Assembly (NCBI RefSeq): GCF_027921745.1
Contig: NC_079238.1
Location: 3,844,001 to 3,908,000, forward strand
Reading direction: 5' to 3'
From: Schizosaccharomyces osmophilus
Taxonomy: Eukaryota > Ascomycota > Schizosaccharomycetes > Schizosaccharomycetales > Schizosaccharomycetaceae
Length of the DNA: 64,000 bases
Of this stretch, positions 25,094 through 33,891 are shown one piece after another (position 1 is the first letter of the stretch; each line of letters opens with the position of its first letter). The position numbers were made by a program, and so were the translations under genes. A model generated the notes under the pieces. That model searched no databases, was not told the DNA's origin, and worked only from the letters and a program-made list of their open reading frames with translations.

Positions 25094-26369
25094 TATAAGA
25101 ACATATACACTGGCCGTGATGAAACCCGAGAATAGTCGAGAGACTTCAAACAAAAAAAAAAGAAAAAGAGAGATGGATCAAAATAAATCCCCAAAATACT
25201 CGACAAAAGATTGACGACGTTAACAGGCCGGAAATGGTAGCACAACTCAGCATAAATATTCAAAAGCAGCCAAAAAATAAAAAAGTTCCAGCTTAAACAT
25301 AAAGAAAGAAGAAAAAAATCAAATGAAATACAGTTCAAATGAAGAAAAAAAAATTCAAAATTCAAAAAGTAGGGAACCTTTCAGTTAACACGAAAAAAAT
25401 AGATGCCCTCTCAGTTCAAAGCCAAAACCAACGTTCACAATCAATAGAACCAACCCGCGAAACAGAATATTAAAAGTGATCAATAATAGCAATCAAACAA
25501 CCAACAAGACAATGATATATGGGGCTATTGGGGACTACAATTGCAAAAGTTTCCAATTCAGCTGCAAGTATGTTTATAACTGAATTAATTAGTACAACCT
25601 GCAATTAATTAAACTATTAATGCACACGCTTTCCGTCTATTTTTTTTCTGTTTAGGTGGAACCTTTCGACGCAACTATGAACAACGTTCGACGTGGTATG
25701 AACTGTATAGTGGTGGATGAATGAAAAAAAACAAAAACAAAAACAAACCAAAAAATAACAGAAATTTTTATTCAGTCAGTGTAAATATAATCACAATCTA
25801 ATATCTAATTTAAAAATAATATCGTCAATAATAATAAAAAAAGAAAAAAAGAAGTATTTGGGAAAAAATACCACCTACAGCGCTTTTCCCAGTGTTCTCA
25901 GTATGAATGATAAGCCTAAATAAAAACAATTTAAAAAAAATATTTGAAATACTCATTCAATAAGTAAATGACACACGAGAATCAAAATACTCACTCTGCT
26001 ATAATAACTTTCAATGTTTACATATGAAGATTAAACACTATAGCTTCAAACCATCTCCAAATATACAAATTTCAAGCTACAACACGTAATCAAAAGCAAT
26101 GAAATTCATTAAAATTAGTTCTTGACTACACTAGAAAGAAATGACAATCCATTAATTACCCTTTGCGTTTGTCATTACCTCCATCTCGCATTACTTTTTA
26201 CAAATGATACAGTACTCAAATTTAAATCGTTACATAACATATTAATTATTAATCATAAGAATTTATCAATCATTAAGGCATTAGGCAAATAAATAGAAAG
26301 CTTTTAAAGAGGAGTGGTAACCGAACGAATAAAGTCGACCATTGTACTTTTTGTTAGAATATTTGTACA
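25094..26369. other. moc3 upstream / slp1 downstream region
   Basis: 1.3 kb, strongly A-rich on the plus strand, with repeated AAAAAC units near 25727-25756. It probably holds a long moc3 leader and the slp1 3' UTR. No gene supported. Confidence 0.6.
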
Positions 26370-27842
26370 TTATCGGATAGTCATATTGGCAGGTCCGGCT
26401 TTAGAAAAGATTCCAGTCCTCTTCTTTGTTTCACTATCATTTACTCGCCAAAACTTCAAATTTTCATCACTAGCGGCTGTAGACAAAATGCGTCCATCAG
26501 GAGACAGGGCAGAGTATAACACTCTGCTATCATGTGCAGGTATATCTACTTGCTTTGTAATTCCTGTCGTGCCATAAGACCAGACAGACAAATTGTTATC
26601 AGGAAAACCATGAGTGGATATAATCTCTTTGAGTTGAGGGCTCCATGTTAGTGACGTTACTTGGCTACCAGCATCCACTGTGTTGACCCTTGATCCCGTA
26701 GCTGCGTTCCAGAAATGAATCTTCTTGTCCATGGTACCACCACCAGTTGCTAATAAGTTGCTTTGCCAAGGGCACCATGCTACAGCCTTGACGGCTGCCG
26801 TATGGTTTGTTTTTGTAAATTTGGGGATGGACGATCTAGCATCCCAAATTTGAACCAGATTATCATTACCACCAGAAGCTAATTGAAGTCCGTCCGAGCG
26901 CCACGCCAGCCCACAGACTTCACTTTCATGTCCTAGTAACTCGCCCACTTTGTGCTGAGCAATGCGCACATCATGATGATGGATTGCACCTGAGCGACTG
27001 CCACTGGATAAAATGTGTCGATCCCATGCCAAAACGCCTACTCTCGACTGATGGCCTGCCATCGTTCGAAGCTTTTTTTGCGATTCGACATCATAGATCT
27101 CAACCAATCCATTACCAAGTCCCACAGACAAAAATGTGCCGTCTTGGGACCATTTTACGCCCGCTACATAGGTGGATTCATCCGTTTCAGCTATACCGCC
27201 AACATCACCACTGTCGGCATTCCAAACGTAAACGTTTCTTTCAAGTGCGATAGCAACAGCGTTCAAACTGGACCAATCCAACAAGTTCAAATAGTAGTCG
27301 TCGACGATACCTGGTGCATCCAAGACTCGCTCAGGCGTCGTAGCAAATTTGCGCTTTGTCTGAGAAACGACTGGTTTTTGAGGTCGGTTATATTGAGCAC
27401 GCAAATCAACAGGTTTCTTGGATTCAGGTGCGTCTGGCTTGAAAGCAAGGATACGTGTATTTAAATCCAAACCACAAGCTTCGGCAACCGATTCATTGTA
27501 CTCAGCAGATAATTCATGCTTTTGATTTGAAACAAATGCATTCGCTGAATTTTGTCTTGAAGGAATGAATCTGTCACTGTGATTCGAGCAATGGTGTTTA
27601 GCACGAGGAGAACTTACGGAAGTCGACAATGACCAGTCGGATGACACGACATCAAGTTTAGGTGAACCTCGGACAAAGTTGGATGACGCCTTCGTTGGGC
27701 TTTTTTTCGCTGAGCGGCTTGCTTTCCCCAAAAGAGCCTGCTGATGCAAAGGTGTAATTGGACTGTTTGGATATACCAAAGGTCTCTTTTTCGTAGGGGT
27801 AGAAAATTTAGGAATATAAGACAAATTGCTGCTAACGTCCAT
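26370..27842 (-). CDS. slp1: Cdc20-family APC/C activator Slp1
   Basis: One exon of 490 residues. The unstructured head carries the C-box 'DRFIPSR' (90-96) that docks on the APC/C and a Mad2-binding-like segment 'RILAFKPDAPE' (130-140). Seven WD40 repeats fill about 185-470 and form the propeller that binds D-box and KEN substrates. The chain ends with Ile-Arg, the IR tail that contacts Apc3/Cdc27. Slp1 is the mitotic Cdc20 of fission yeast and the target of the spindle checkpoint. Several SP/TP sites in the head are possible Cdk1 sites. Its divergent promoter shared with eng1 contains a PCB box and forkhead sites, fitting M-phase transcription. Orthologue by order: SPAC821.08c. Confidence 0.96.
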   Translation of the reverse strand: MDVSSNLSYIPKFSTPTKKRPLVYPNSPITPLHQQALLGKASRSAKKSPTKASSNFVRGSPKLDVVSSDWSLSTSVSSPRAKHHCSNHSDRFIPSRQNSANAFVSNQKHELSAEYNESVAEACGLDLNTRILAFKPDAPESKKPVDLRAQYNRPQKPVVSQTKRKFATTPERVLDAPGIVDDYYLNLLDWSSLNAVAIALERNVYVWNADSGDVGGIAETDESTYVAGVKWSQDGTFLSVGLGNGLVEIYDVESQKKLRTMAGHQSRVGVLAWDRHILSSGSRSGAIHHHDVRIAQHKVGELLGHESEVCGLAWRSDGLQLASGGNDNLVQIWDARSSIPKFTKTNHTAAVKAVAWCPWQSNLLATGGGTMDKKIHFWNAATGSRVNTVDAGSQVTSLTWSPQLKEIISTHGFPDNNLSVWSYGTTGITKQVDIPAHDSRVLYSALSPDGRILSTAASDENLKFWRVNDSETKKRTGIFSKAGPANMTIR

Positions 27843-28213
27843 GATCTATAGGGATAGTTTGTTTGTTGATATCAACGAATATGCTTAAGAGGATAAAGAG
27901 AGACTAAAATAAAAAAGAATGACAAAGTTATGTTGAGCGTAATTAAAGAATCAACAACACGATTTCAGTCGATTGTTAAGAACTTCTTTTTACTTTTTAC
28001 TTTTTAAGTGACCAGCACTTTTGTTTAAAAAGATATATGAAAGAGAGAAAATCAAAACAAAATAGGAGACCAGCTCAGAGAACAAAAATGGTAATACAAT
28101 GAAAAGTTCCAGCTTTCCTTTACCACATTCAATATAGGACCAGCCTAGGGAATAAAATTAAAAGAAAGAATAAAGAATCCTGCAAAATTCGGATGATTGA
28201 GTCTTCGTGGTGG

Positions 28214-28318
28214 TTTGTTTACTTCCAATTCCAACCACCTCGTCTTATATTACAAAAGCTAAACCCTTACCCTTTGGTTACCACCGCAACGACTGTAAAT
28301 AAACAAATGGTAAACAAA
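28214..28318. promoter_or_regulatory. PCB box and forkhead-site cluster
   Basis: Within 105 bases: TTTGTTTAC at 28214-28222 (GTAAACAAA on the minus strand), GCAACG at 28286-28291 (the PCB consensus GNAACR), GTAAATAAACA at 28295-28305 and GTAAACAAA at 28310-28318. These are the sites used by the PBF complex (Mbx1 with Sep1/Fkh2) for M-G1 genes. They lie 370-480 bases upstream of slp1 and about 870-970 bases from eng1, so slp1 is the likelier target. Confidence 0.65.
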
Positions 28319-28825
28319 GGGTAGTAGCAAGAAACAATCTGCAAAAGTAGTGAAAAAAAAGAAAACAACATCGGTCTCCATGATGACAAAACAAAGGGTT
28401 TCTTTGTTGTTCTTTCGTCCTTCACATAAACATATCGTTTCAAGGAATTTGAAAACAAATAAATTGATGATCGTAAAGTAGGCAATGTTAATCACATGTA
28501 GTATAGTAGAAAGCGCAGTTAAAGGCAGCTGAAAATGAGACAAAGACGGTTGTTTATCATCTATAAATCAATAAAATGAATCATTCATTCTTCATACAAA
28601 TATTTGTTGGATCATAAAAACGGGTCCTCCTTGTTCCTGCTAACGCTTTCCCTGAGATTTGTACCACAATGTACCAGCAGCATTGCTTTGGAAGTTTCGC
28701 TTTGTTGAGATCCAAGCAACTCTGGACATTATTTACCCAGCAATTCTGGACATTATTTAGAAAATTTATTTTTAGATAATTCAAACGACTGATTTTACTC
28801 GTAGAATACTCCGCTTAGGCGTTCG

Positions 28826-28896
28826 ATGGCTGGTAATTGTGTTCACCACCAAATGTCAACTTCTTCCTTTTCGTAAATTCGTCTATAATGGCTGGT
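28826..28896. promoter_or_regulatory. paired Ace2-type sites upstream of eng1
   Basis: The nonamer ATGGCTGGT occurs at 28826-28834 and again at 28888-28896. Each contains GGCTGG, the complement of CCAGCC, the element through which Ace2 activates eng1 in S. pombe. They lie about 290-360 bases before the eng1 ATG. Confidence 0.55.
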
Positions 28897-29182
28897 GCAA
28901 GATTAAATGTGGTACGAAGGAAAAACTCCCTGAGAGTTATCGAAAATACTATAAAACCAAGGAAATGCCGCAGTATGTTCACTAGTCAGTTTATATTACT
29001 TGGTCTTTCGGGTGGAACTTGAAAGTTCGATTGTAATATCAATCCATTGCTGCATTTCCATATTACAATTAGAAGATTCTCCTTCATAATCTAGTGGAAG
29101 TTATTACCAGATAACCATTATCTCATTTATCTTCCCGTATTCTATCGTTTACATTGCTACTTTCAAAGTTCCAATTCGTTAG

Positions 29183-32100
29183 ATGATGGGATTTTCAACT
29201 CGATCCCTCGCTTATTTTTTGGCGGGTTGCCTTCATCTTGTTACGGCTTCTCCTTTGTACGGTAATCCCGAAACCATGGAACCATCTTCACAAATACTCG
29301 AGAAGCGCTCTACTGATGTCTTCGATAAAGTCATTGATACCTCTGATCCGATTGCTTTGTTCGGCTCTGCAAACCATCCTTTGACACCTGCTGGTGTGTC
29401 CGAAAATGGAATGCCCATCGAAACAAACAAATTCTATGACAACCTTTTGCTTGGCTCCAGAACCTCCTTCCTCTATGCTGACCCATACCGTTATTGGTGG
29501 CAGTCTTCCAACACTCAATCTGGCTTATGTATTGGCCATACCGATGAGAACCAACGGGTCTTCGACTGGGGTAGCGCCGTTCCCAATTTCTATTTCAACC
29601 CAATTGGTCTTTGTTCTTTGGGTTTTGGTGCTTCTGGAATGACCGAAGCCATTGCCCCCGAGGTCGACGAAGTCGATCAAATGTCCGCTCGTGTCAACTT
29701 CAACTGGGGTTCTTCTTCCATGAAGATCTCTTTAGTCGAAGGTTTGGCTTTTACCACTGCTGAGTACTCCAATGCAGTTCCGGAGATTTTTACCTCTACC
29801 TTCTTTATGAATGGTATCCAATCGGTTTCTGGATCTTCTGCCTCTCAAAAATACAAAATCACTTTGTCCGACGGCCATATTTGGCTCATTTATGTGTTTG
29901 GTGACCAACTTACTTTGAAACCTAACGGAAACCAAGTCCTCGTTGGCTCAAACTCCTTTACTGGTTATATTCAAATTGCAAAGATTCCCTCGGGTGATAC
30001 CAAAGCTGAGTCCGTATACGATAAGTATGCTGGCACTTATGTTACTGGTATTTCTGTTTCTGGTAATGTTGATGGCGATACAGGTTACTACACCTTCACC
30101 TTGAAGACTTCCGGTCAGGGTTCCGGTGTACCTTTACATTTCTTGTTGCCTCACCAAATGGACTCGCTTTCCTCGGGTGCATCCTCTACCGAACTATCCT
30201 TAGTTTCCTTGGTTAGCGGCTACGCTACAGCTGTTGCCGGTAACTCCATTACTTTTGCTGATACCGTTCCTAGCGATATTCACTTCTTGCCCTGGTCACC
30301 TGAAGGTAAAAAGGTGGGTTATTCAACTGATGCACTCAATAACATTAAGGCTGCTGCAACTCAAGAGGTAAACGGTAATATGGATGCTGACAGTAATTTG
30401 GACTCTATGTATTATAGTGGTAAAGTTCTTGCCAAATATGCAATGCTTTGTCTTACAGTCAACGACATCCTGAATGACAAGGAGATGAGCAACACCTGTG
30501 TTAAAAAACTAGAAAGTGCCATGGCTCGCTTCGTTGATAACAAGCAAATTAATCCTTTGGTTTATGATTCTACTTGGAAAGGTGTAATCAGCAAAGCTGG
30601 TCTTTCTGGTTATGCTATGGCGGATTTTGGAAACACTTATTACAACGATCACCACTTCCACTATGGCTATTTCGTTCTTACAGCCGCCGTTATTGCTCAT
30701 ATCGACCCTAACTGGATAAATGTTGGTAATAACAAGAAATATGTTAATTCTCTTATTCGTGATGTTTCTAATCCCACCAGCAATGATCCCCATTTCCCTG
30801 TTCAAAGAATGTTTGATTTTTACCACGGCCATTCCTGGGCTGGAGGTCTTTTCGAGTCAAATGATGGCAAGGACGAAGAATCTACCTCAGAGGATTACAA
30901 TTTCTTTTATGGTATGAAGTTATGGGGTGAAGTTACCGGTGATGATGCTATGGTGGATCGTGCAAATATTATTTTATCTGTTTTAAAGCGTTCACTTAAT
31001 AAGTACATATACTATTCGGAAGGAAATGTTCAACCTAAATCTATGCAACCTAATTATGTGGCCGGTATTACCTTCATGAACAAAATCACCCACGTTACTT
31101 ATTTCGGTACTAATCCTGAATTCGTTCAGGGTATTCATATGCTTCCAGTTACTCCTATTTCCGCCTATATTCGAGAACAATCATTTGTTAGAGACGAATG
31201 GAACAATATGCTTCTCAATGCTCTTGGTGCAGCTGTTCCTTCTTGGAGAACCTTGTTGTATGCTGATTATGCTATCGTAGATCCATGGACCAGTTACAAC
31301 TATTTTGCTACTCCTGCTTTCCAACCCAGTTGGTTAGATGTCGGTGCTTCTCGTGCTTGGTATTTAGCATTTTCCGCTGGTCTGGATGGAAGAAATGCTG
31401 TTTACTATCCCACGAACCCAGATGGTTCTAATTCCGGTTCCTCTTCCTCTTCGTCTTCTTCTTCTTCCCCTTCCCCTTCCACTTCCTCTCCCTCTTCCCC
31501 TTCAACTTTAACTTCAATTTCATCTTATGTGACCACTACAACTACTTCTGTTTTTCCGGATTTGAAGCCCACTATCGTACCTACGTCTACCTCTTCATCA
31601 AGCTCGGGCCAGAAGACTTGTAATATGGCTGTGTACGATCCTTCTACAACCGTTTGCGACGAGAACGTCCTTTGTCCCATTGTGAATGGCGTACCATACT
31701 CGAATTGCAATGGTGCCTGCTATAATCCTAAAGAATACGGTTGTTACAAAAACACAATAAGCCCGAATATAAATCCTACGAGTTATGTGTCATCTCCTGT
31801 CAGTACAACAGATCCCATTTCTAATACTGCTACTAAAACCGGTTCAACTTCTTCACCCAAACCTACTTCTGGAATGCAAAAATGCGGAGATACCACGTAC
31901 GATGCTAGTGCTATTACTTGTTATTTCAATGACATTCTTTGCCCTATTGTCGAGGGAAATGTTTATGAAGTATGCAATGGTTCTTGCTACGATCCCTCCA
32001 TGTATAGCTGCGACAATGGTTCTGTGTCTCATAAAGGTAGTTCGAAATCTTCTACGTCTGCTAAGTCGGCTTATACCTCTCCCAGTACTACTCCTACTTC

Positions 32101-32338
32101 TAAATCTTCTACGTCTGCTAGCTCGACTTCTGCCCCTTCCAGTGTTACTCCTACTTCTCAACCTTCTACGCATGCTATTGCTCAATGTGGCTTGGCCTGG
32201 TACAATACTAAGAGCTATATATGTTATGGTAACTTGTTGTGTCCCATTATCGGTGATAAAACAATGCAACCTTGTGGTAATGCATGCTATGATTCCGATG
32301 CTTACGAATGCCTAGGTGGTAAACTTATCACTAAGTAA
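29183..32338 (+). CDS. eng1: secreted GH81 endo-1,3-beta-glucanase with three C-terminal cysteine-rich modules
   Basis: One exon of 1051 residues. A signal peptide covers about residues 1-22 ('SLAYFLAGCLHLVTA'), with a second ATG as codon 2. The GH81 catalytic part spans about 60-750 with the typical 'NDHHFHYGYF' and 'DEESTSEDYNFFYGMKLWGE' blocks. A Ser/Pro/Thr linker follows, then three copies of a ~45-residue module with six spaced cysteines (near 812, 899 and 1000), separated by further Ser/Thr linkers. These match CBM52-type binding modules. Eng1 (SPAC821.09) dissolves the primary septum glucan so daughter cells separate, and is exported to the septum edge. Transcription by Ace2 fits the paired GGCTGG elements upstream. 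Confidence 0.96.
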   Translation: MMGFSTRSLAYFLAGCLHLVTASPLYGNPETMEPSSQILEKRSTDVFDKVIDTSDPIALFGSANHPLTPAGVSENGMPIETNKFYDNLLLGSRTSFLYADPYRYWWQSSNTQSGLCIGHTDENQRVFDWGSAVPNFYFNPIGLCSLGFGASGMTEAIAPEVDEVDQMSARVNFNWGSSSMKISLVEGLAFTTAEYSNAVPEIFTSTFFMNGIQSVSGSSASQKYKITLSDGHIWLIYVFGDQLTLKPNGNQVLVGSNSFTGYIQIAKIPSGDTKAESVYDKYAGTYVTGISVSGNVDGDTGYYTFTLKTSGQGSGVPLHFLLPHQMDSLSSGASSTELSLVSLVSGYATAVAGNSITFADTVPSDIHFLPWSPEGKKVGYSTDALNNIKAAATQEVNGNMDADSNLDSMYYSGKVLAKYAMLCLTVNDILNDKEMSNTCVKKLESAMARFVDNKQINPLVYDSTWKGVISKAGLSGYAMADFGNTYYNDHHFHYGYFVLTAAVIAHIDPNWINVGNNKKYVNSLIRDVSNPTSNDPHFPVQRMFDFYHGHSWAGGLFESNDGKDEESTSEDYNFFYGMKLWGEVTGDDAMVDRANIILSVLKRSLNKYIYYSEGNVQPKSMQPNYVAGITFMNKITHVTYFGTNPEFVQGIHMLPVTPISAYIREQSFVRDEWNNMLLNALGAAVPSWRTLLYADYAIVDPWTSYNYFATPAFQPSWLDVGASRAWYLAFSAGLDGRNAVYYPTNPDGSNSGSSSSSSSSSSPSPSTSSPSSPSTLTSISSYVTTTTTSVFPDLKPTIVPTSTSSSSSGQKTCNMAVYDPSTTVCDENVLCPIVNGVPYSNCNGACYNPKEYGCYKNTISPNINPTSYVSSPVSTTDPISNTATKTGSTSSPKPTSGMQKCGDTTYDASAITCYFNDILCPIVEGNVYEVCNGSCYDPSMYSCDNGSVSHKGSSKSSTSAKSAYTSPSTTPTSKSSTSASSTSAPSSVTPTSQPSTHAIAQCGLAWYNTKSYICYGNLLCPIIGDKTMQPCGNACYDSDAYECLGGKLITK

Positions 32339-32376
32339 GTCGAGAGGACACTATCAAATGCAGAAAAAAGCAACGA

Positions 32377-32686
32377 TTAAATGCTTTCAAGTATATTTTT
32401 GTCTTTAATTTGTTGAGGTAATTTCTTCCATAGCAAGACGTCTGGTACGTGTTGCAAGATGAGATTAACATAATGACGCTTCGCATGCGCATACTGCCTA
32501 CTTACGAAGAACGTAATGGGTTAATTGGGTTACTCATCTACTTTGTACATAATTCTTTTGGGTCTTTTTTATAAAGACATTTGAATGCATATTGATCAAC
32601 TCTTTGATAGAGTTGATCATTGTTTGTGGATTAGATAAATACTTTTTAGACATAGAGTTTAAGATATCATCTCTAATATCAGACAT
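32377..32686 (-). CDS. small spliced hypothetical protein (84 residues)
   Basis: Predicted from the sequence alone. Exon 1, 32686-32549, starts 'MSDIRDDILNSMSKKYL' and encodes 46 codons. A 55-base intron (donor GTACAA, branch-like TTAAC, acceptor CAG) joins in frame to exon 2, 32493-32377, beginning 'YAHAKRHYVNLILQHVPD' and ending 'NILESI'. Both halves look like ordinary soluble helical protein, mixed in charge, and each has an in-frame stop right where the intron is placed. The weak donor is the main doubt, and GTCTTT 30 bases earlier would also join in frame. An 11-bp inverted repeat (32593-32619) falls within codons 25-34. Its stop lies 38 bases from the convergent eng1 stop. I do not recognise the family. 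Confidence 0.45.
32593..32619. repeat. 11-bp perfect inverted repeat with 5-base loop
   Basis: Arms 32593-32603 and 32609-32619 are exact reverse complements (TGATCAACTCT and AGAGTTGATCA). It could fold in RNA from either strand and lies inside the first exon of the predicted small gene. Confidence 0.85.
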
Positions 32687-33429
32687 TATTTTTATTCCTT
32701 TATGCTAGACGTTGTCGAAAGTGTATAGAAAAGCAGGGTTGTTCCTTTCAGTAGCTTGCAAATATATATTTCTGTAAGCTTTTTGCTATAAGAAGGAAAT
32801 GAATTGTAACTTGGGAAGAAAGGTGTGATGGTTGAAAAGGAAAAGTTCGCTGTTTGTGAGTCTTGAAGATGAGAGTATTTACGAGCTCATTTCATATGAC
32901 TCTTAAATTCCATGGCATAGAAAAGGCCGAATCAGAATGCGAGTATGATTGAACTAAAAAGATACAACAAGAAAGCCATGTTCCAATCAGTTATTTTCGT
33001 CAGGAACCAGTTTCCAGATTCAGTCATCTTTCATCACACATTTTTTCATCTCTTGTTTCAGCAAGGCAAGCGCTTATTACAACAGACATCGACTACGTTC
33101 ACTTTCAAAACTCTATTGCATAAGCATGTTGATTACTCTCTCTGCAGAGACCCTGACCACAGAATATTCCACATGAAAGAGCTTGCAATAGAAAGACAAA
33201 AGTACAAATTTAATCATGTTACGAATACTACGTTCACAATTTCAGAATAAGGAATAAAGATTTTCATGAAACAGATATCATCATTCATAACGCCTCAACG
33301 CCTAACAAAACTTCACCATGCAGGATCTCTTTGAGAAAAAGATCCATCATTTCAAGATCGTGACAGATACCCATACACTTTGTGGATATCAAGCTTGTAG
33401 AATTATGGATTACATATATATATATATGC
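32687..33429. other. gap between the small predicted gene and sod1
   Basis: 0.74 kb containing the sod1 3' UTR. A plus-strand frame of 101 codons with a true ATG lies at 32945-33250. It has no recognisable domain, is rich in H, F and K, and I leave it uncalled. A short (TA) run is at 33413-33427. Confidence 0.5.
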
Positions 33430-33891
33430 TTAGATAGCAACACCAATGACACCGCAAGCATTACGGCCACCAGCGTTACCAGTCTTTAAGGACTCTTCAT
33501 TACCACCCTTACCAAGGTCATCTTCACCAGCGTGGATGACAATGGTACGGCCAACAATGTTGTGAGGGCCATACAAAGTGATGACAGAGTCCACAAACTT
33601 GGCCTTAATCTCACCGCTAGCATCAGCAGCAACATTACCCAAATCACCGACGTGACGAACAGAGGCGGCACGATCACCGTGAGTGGTGCCAGTGGGGTTG
33701 AAGTGAGGACCAGCAGAGGTACAGCCATTGGTGTTGTCACCGAATTGGTGGATGTGGAATCCACGCTTGGCGTTAGCGTCGCTGCCCTTCAAATCGACAG
33801 AAACAGTGACAGGGGTCTTTTCGTTTTCTTGCTCAAAAGAAACGACACCGTTAACTTTAGAGTCACCGCGGAGAACTGCTACAGCCTTCAT
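33430..33891 (-). CDS. sod1: Cu/Zn superoxide dismutase
   Basis: One exon of 153 residues, the usual cytosolic length. Copper ligands His46, His48, His63 and His120 and zinc ligands His63, His71, His80 and Asp83 are all present ('GFHIHQFGD', '[10 protein letters not shown]', '[10 protein letters not shown]'), as is the Cys57-Cys146 disulphide pair and the active-site Arg in 'GGRNACG'. It converts superoxide to oxygen and peroxide in the cytosol and mitochondrial intermembrane space. Codon use is strongly biased, fitting an abundant protein. A TATATAA box on the minus strand at 33977-33984 lies about 90 bases before the ATG, with a TGACGT between it and the gene. Orthologue by order: SPAC821.10c. 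Confidence 0.97.
   Translation of the reverse strand: MKAVAVLRGDSKVNGVVSFEQENEKTPVTVSVDLKGSDANAKRGFHIHQFGDNTNGCTSAGPHFNPTGTTHGDRAASVRHVGDLGNVAADASGEIKAKFVDSVITLYGPHNIVGRTIVIHAGEDDLGKGGNEESLKTGNAGGRNACGVIGVAI

Larger units (their letters stand above)
27843..29182. other. divergent promoter region slp1/eng1
   Basis: 1.34 kb between two gene starts. The proximal slp1 half has a CCAGCC at 28140-28145 and the PCB/forkhead group at 28214-28318. The eng1 half has two GGCTGG elements at 28828 and 28890. Short frames here, such as a 45-codon one from 28888, are not supported as genes. Confidence 0.6.

Noticed and set aside
25093-25153. Longer moc3 N-terminus
   Set aside because: The extra 20 residues are hydrophobic and leader-like. 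The start at 25093 gives the expected polar head.
31430-31560. Ser-rich repeat in eng1 as a possible mobile or satellite insertion
   Set aside because: It is a normal glycosylated linker between catalytic and binding modules.
32945-33250. 101-codon plus-strand ORF near sod1
   Set aside because: Length is within chance for AT-rich DNA, and composition is unlike the neighbouring proteins.
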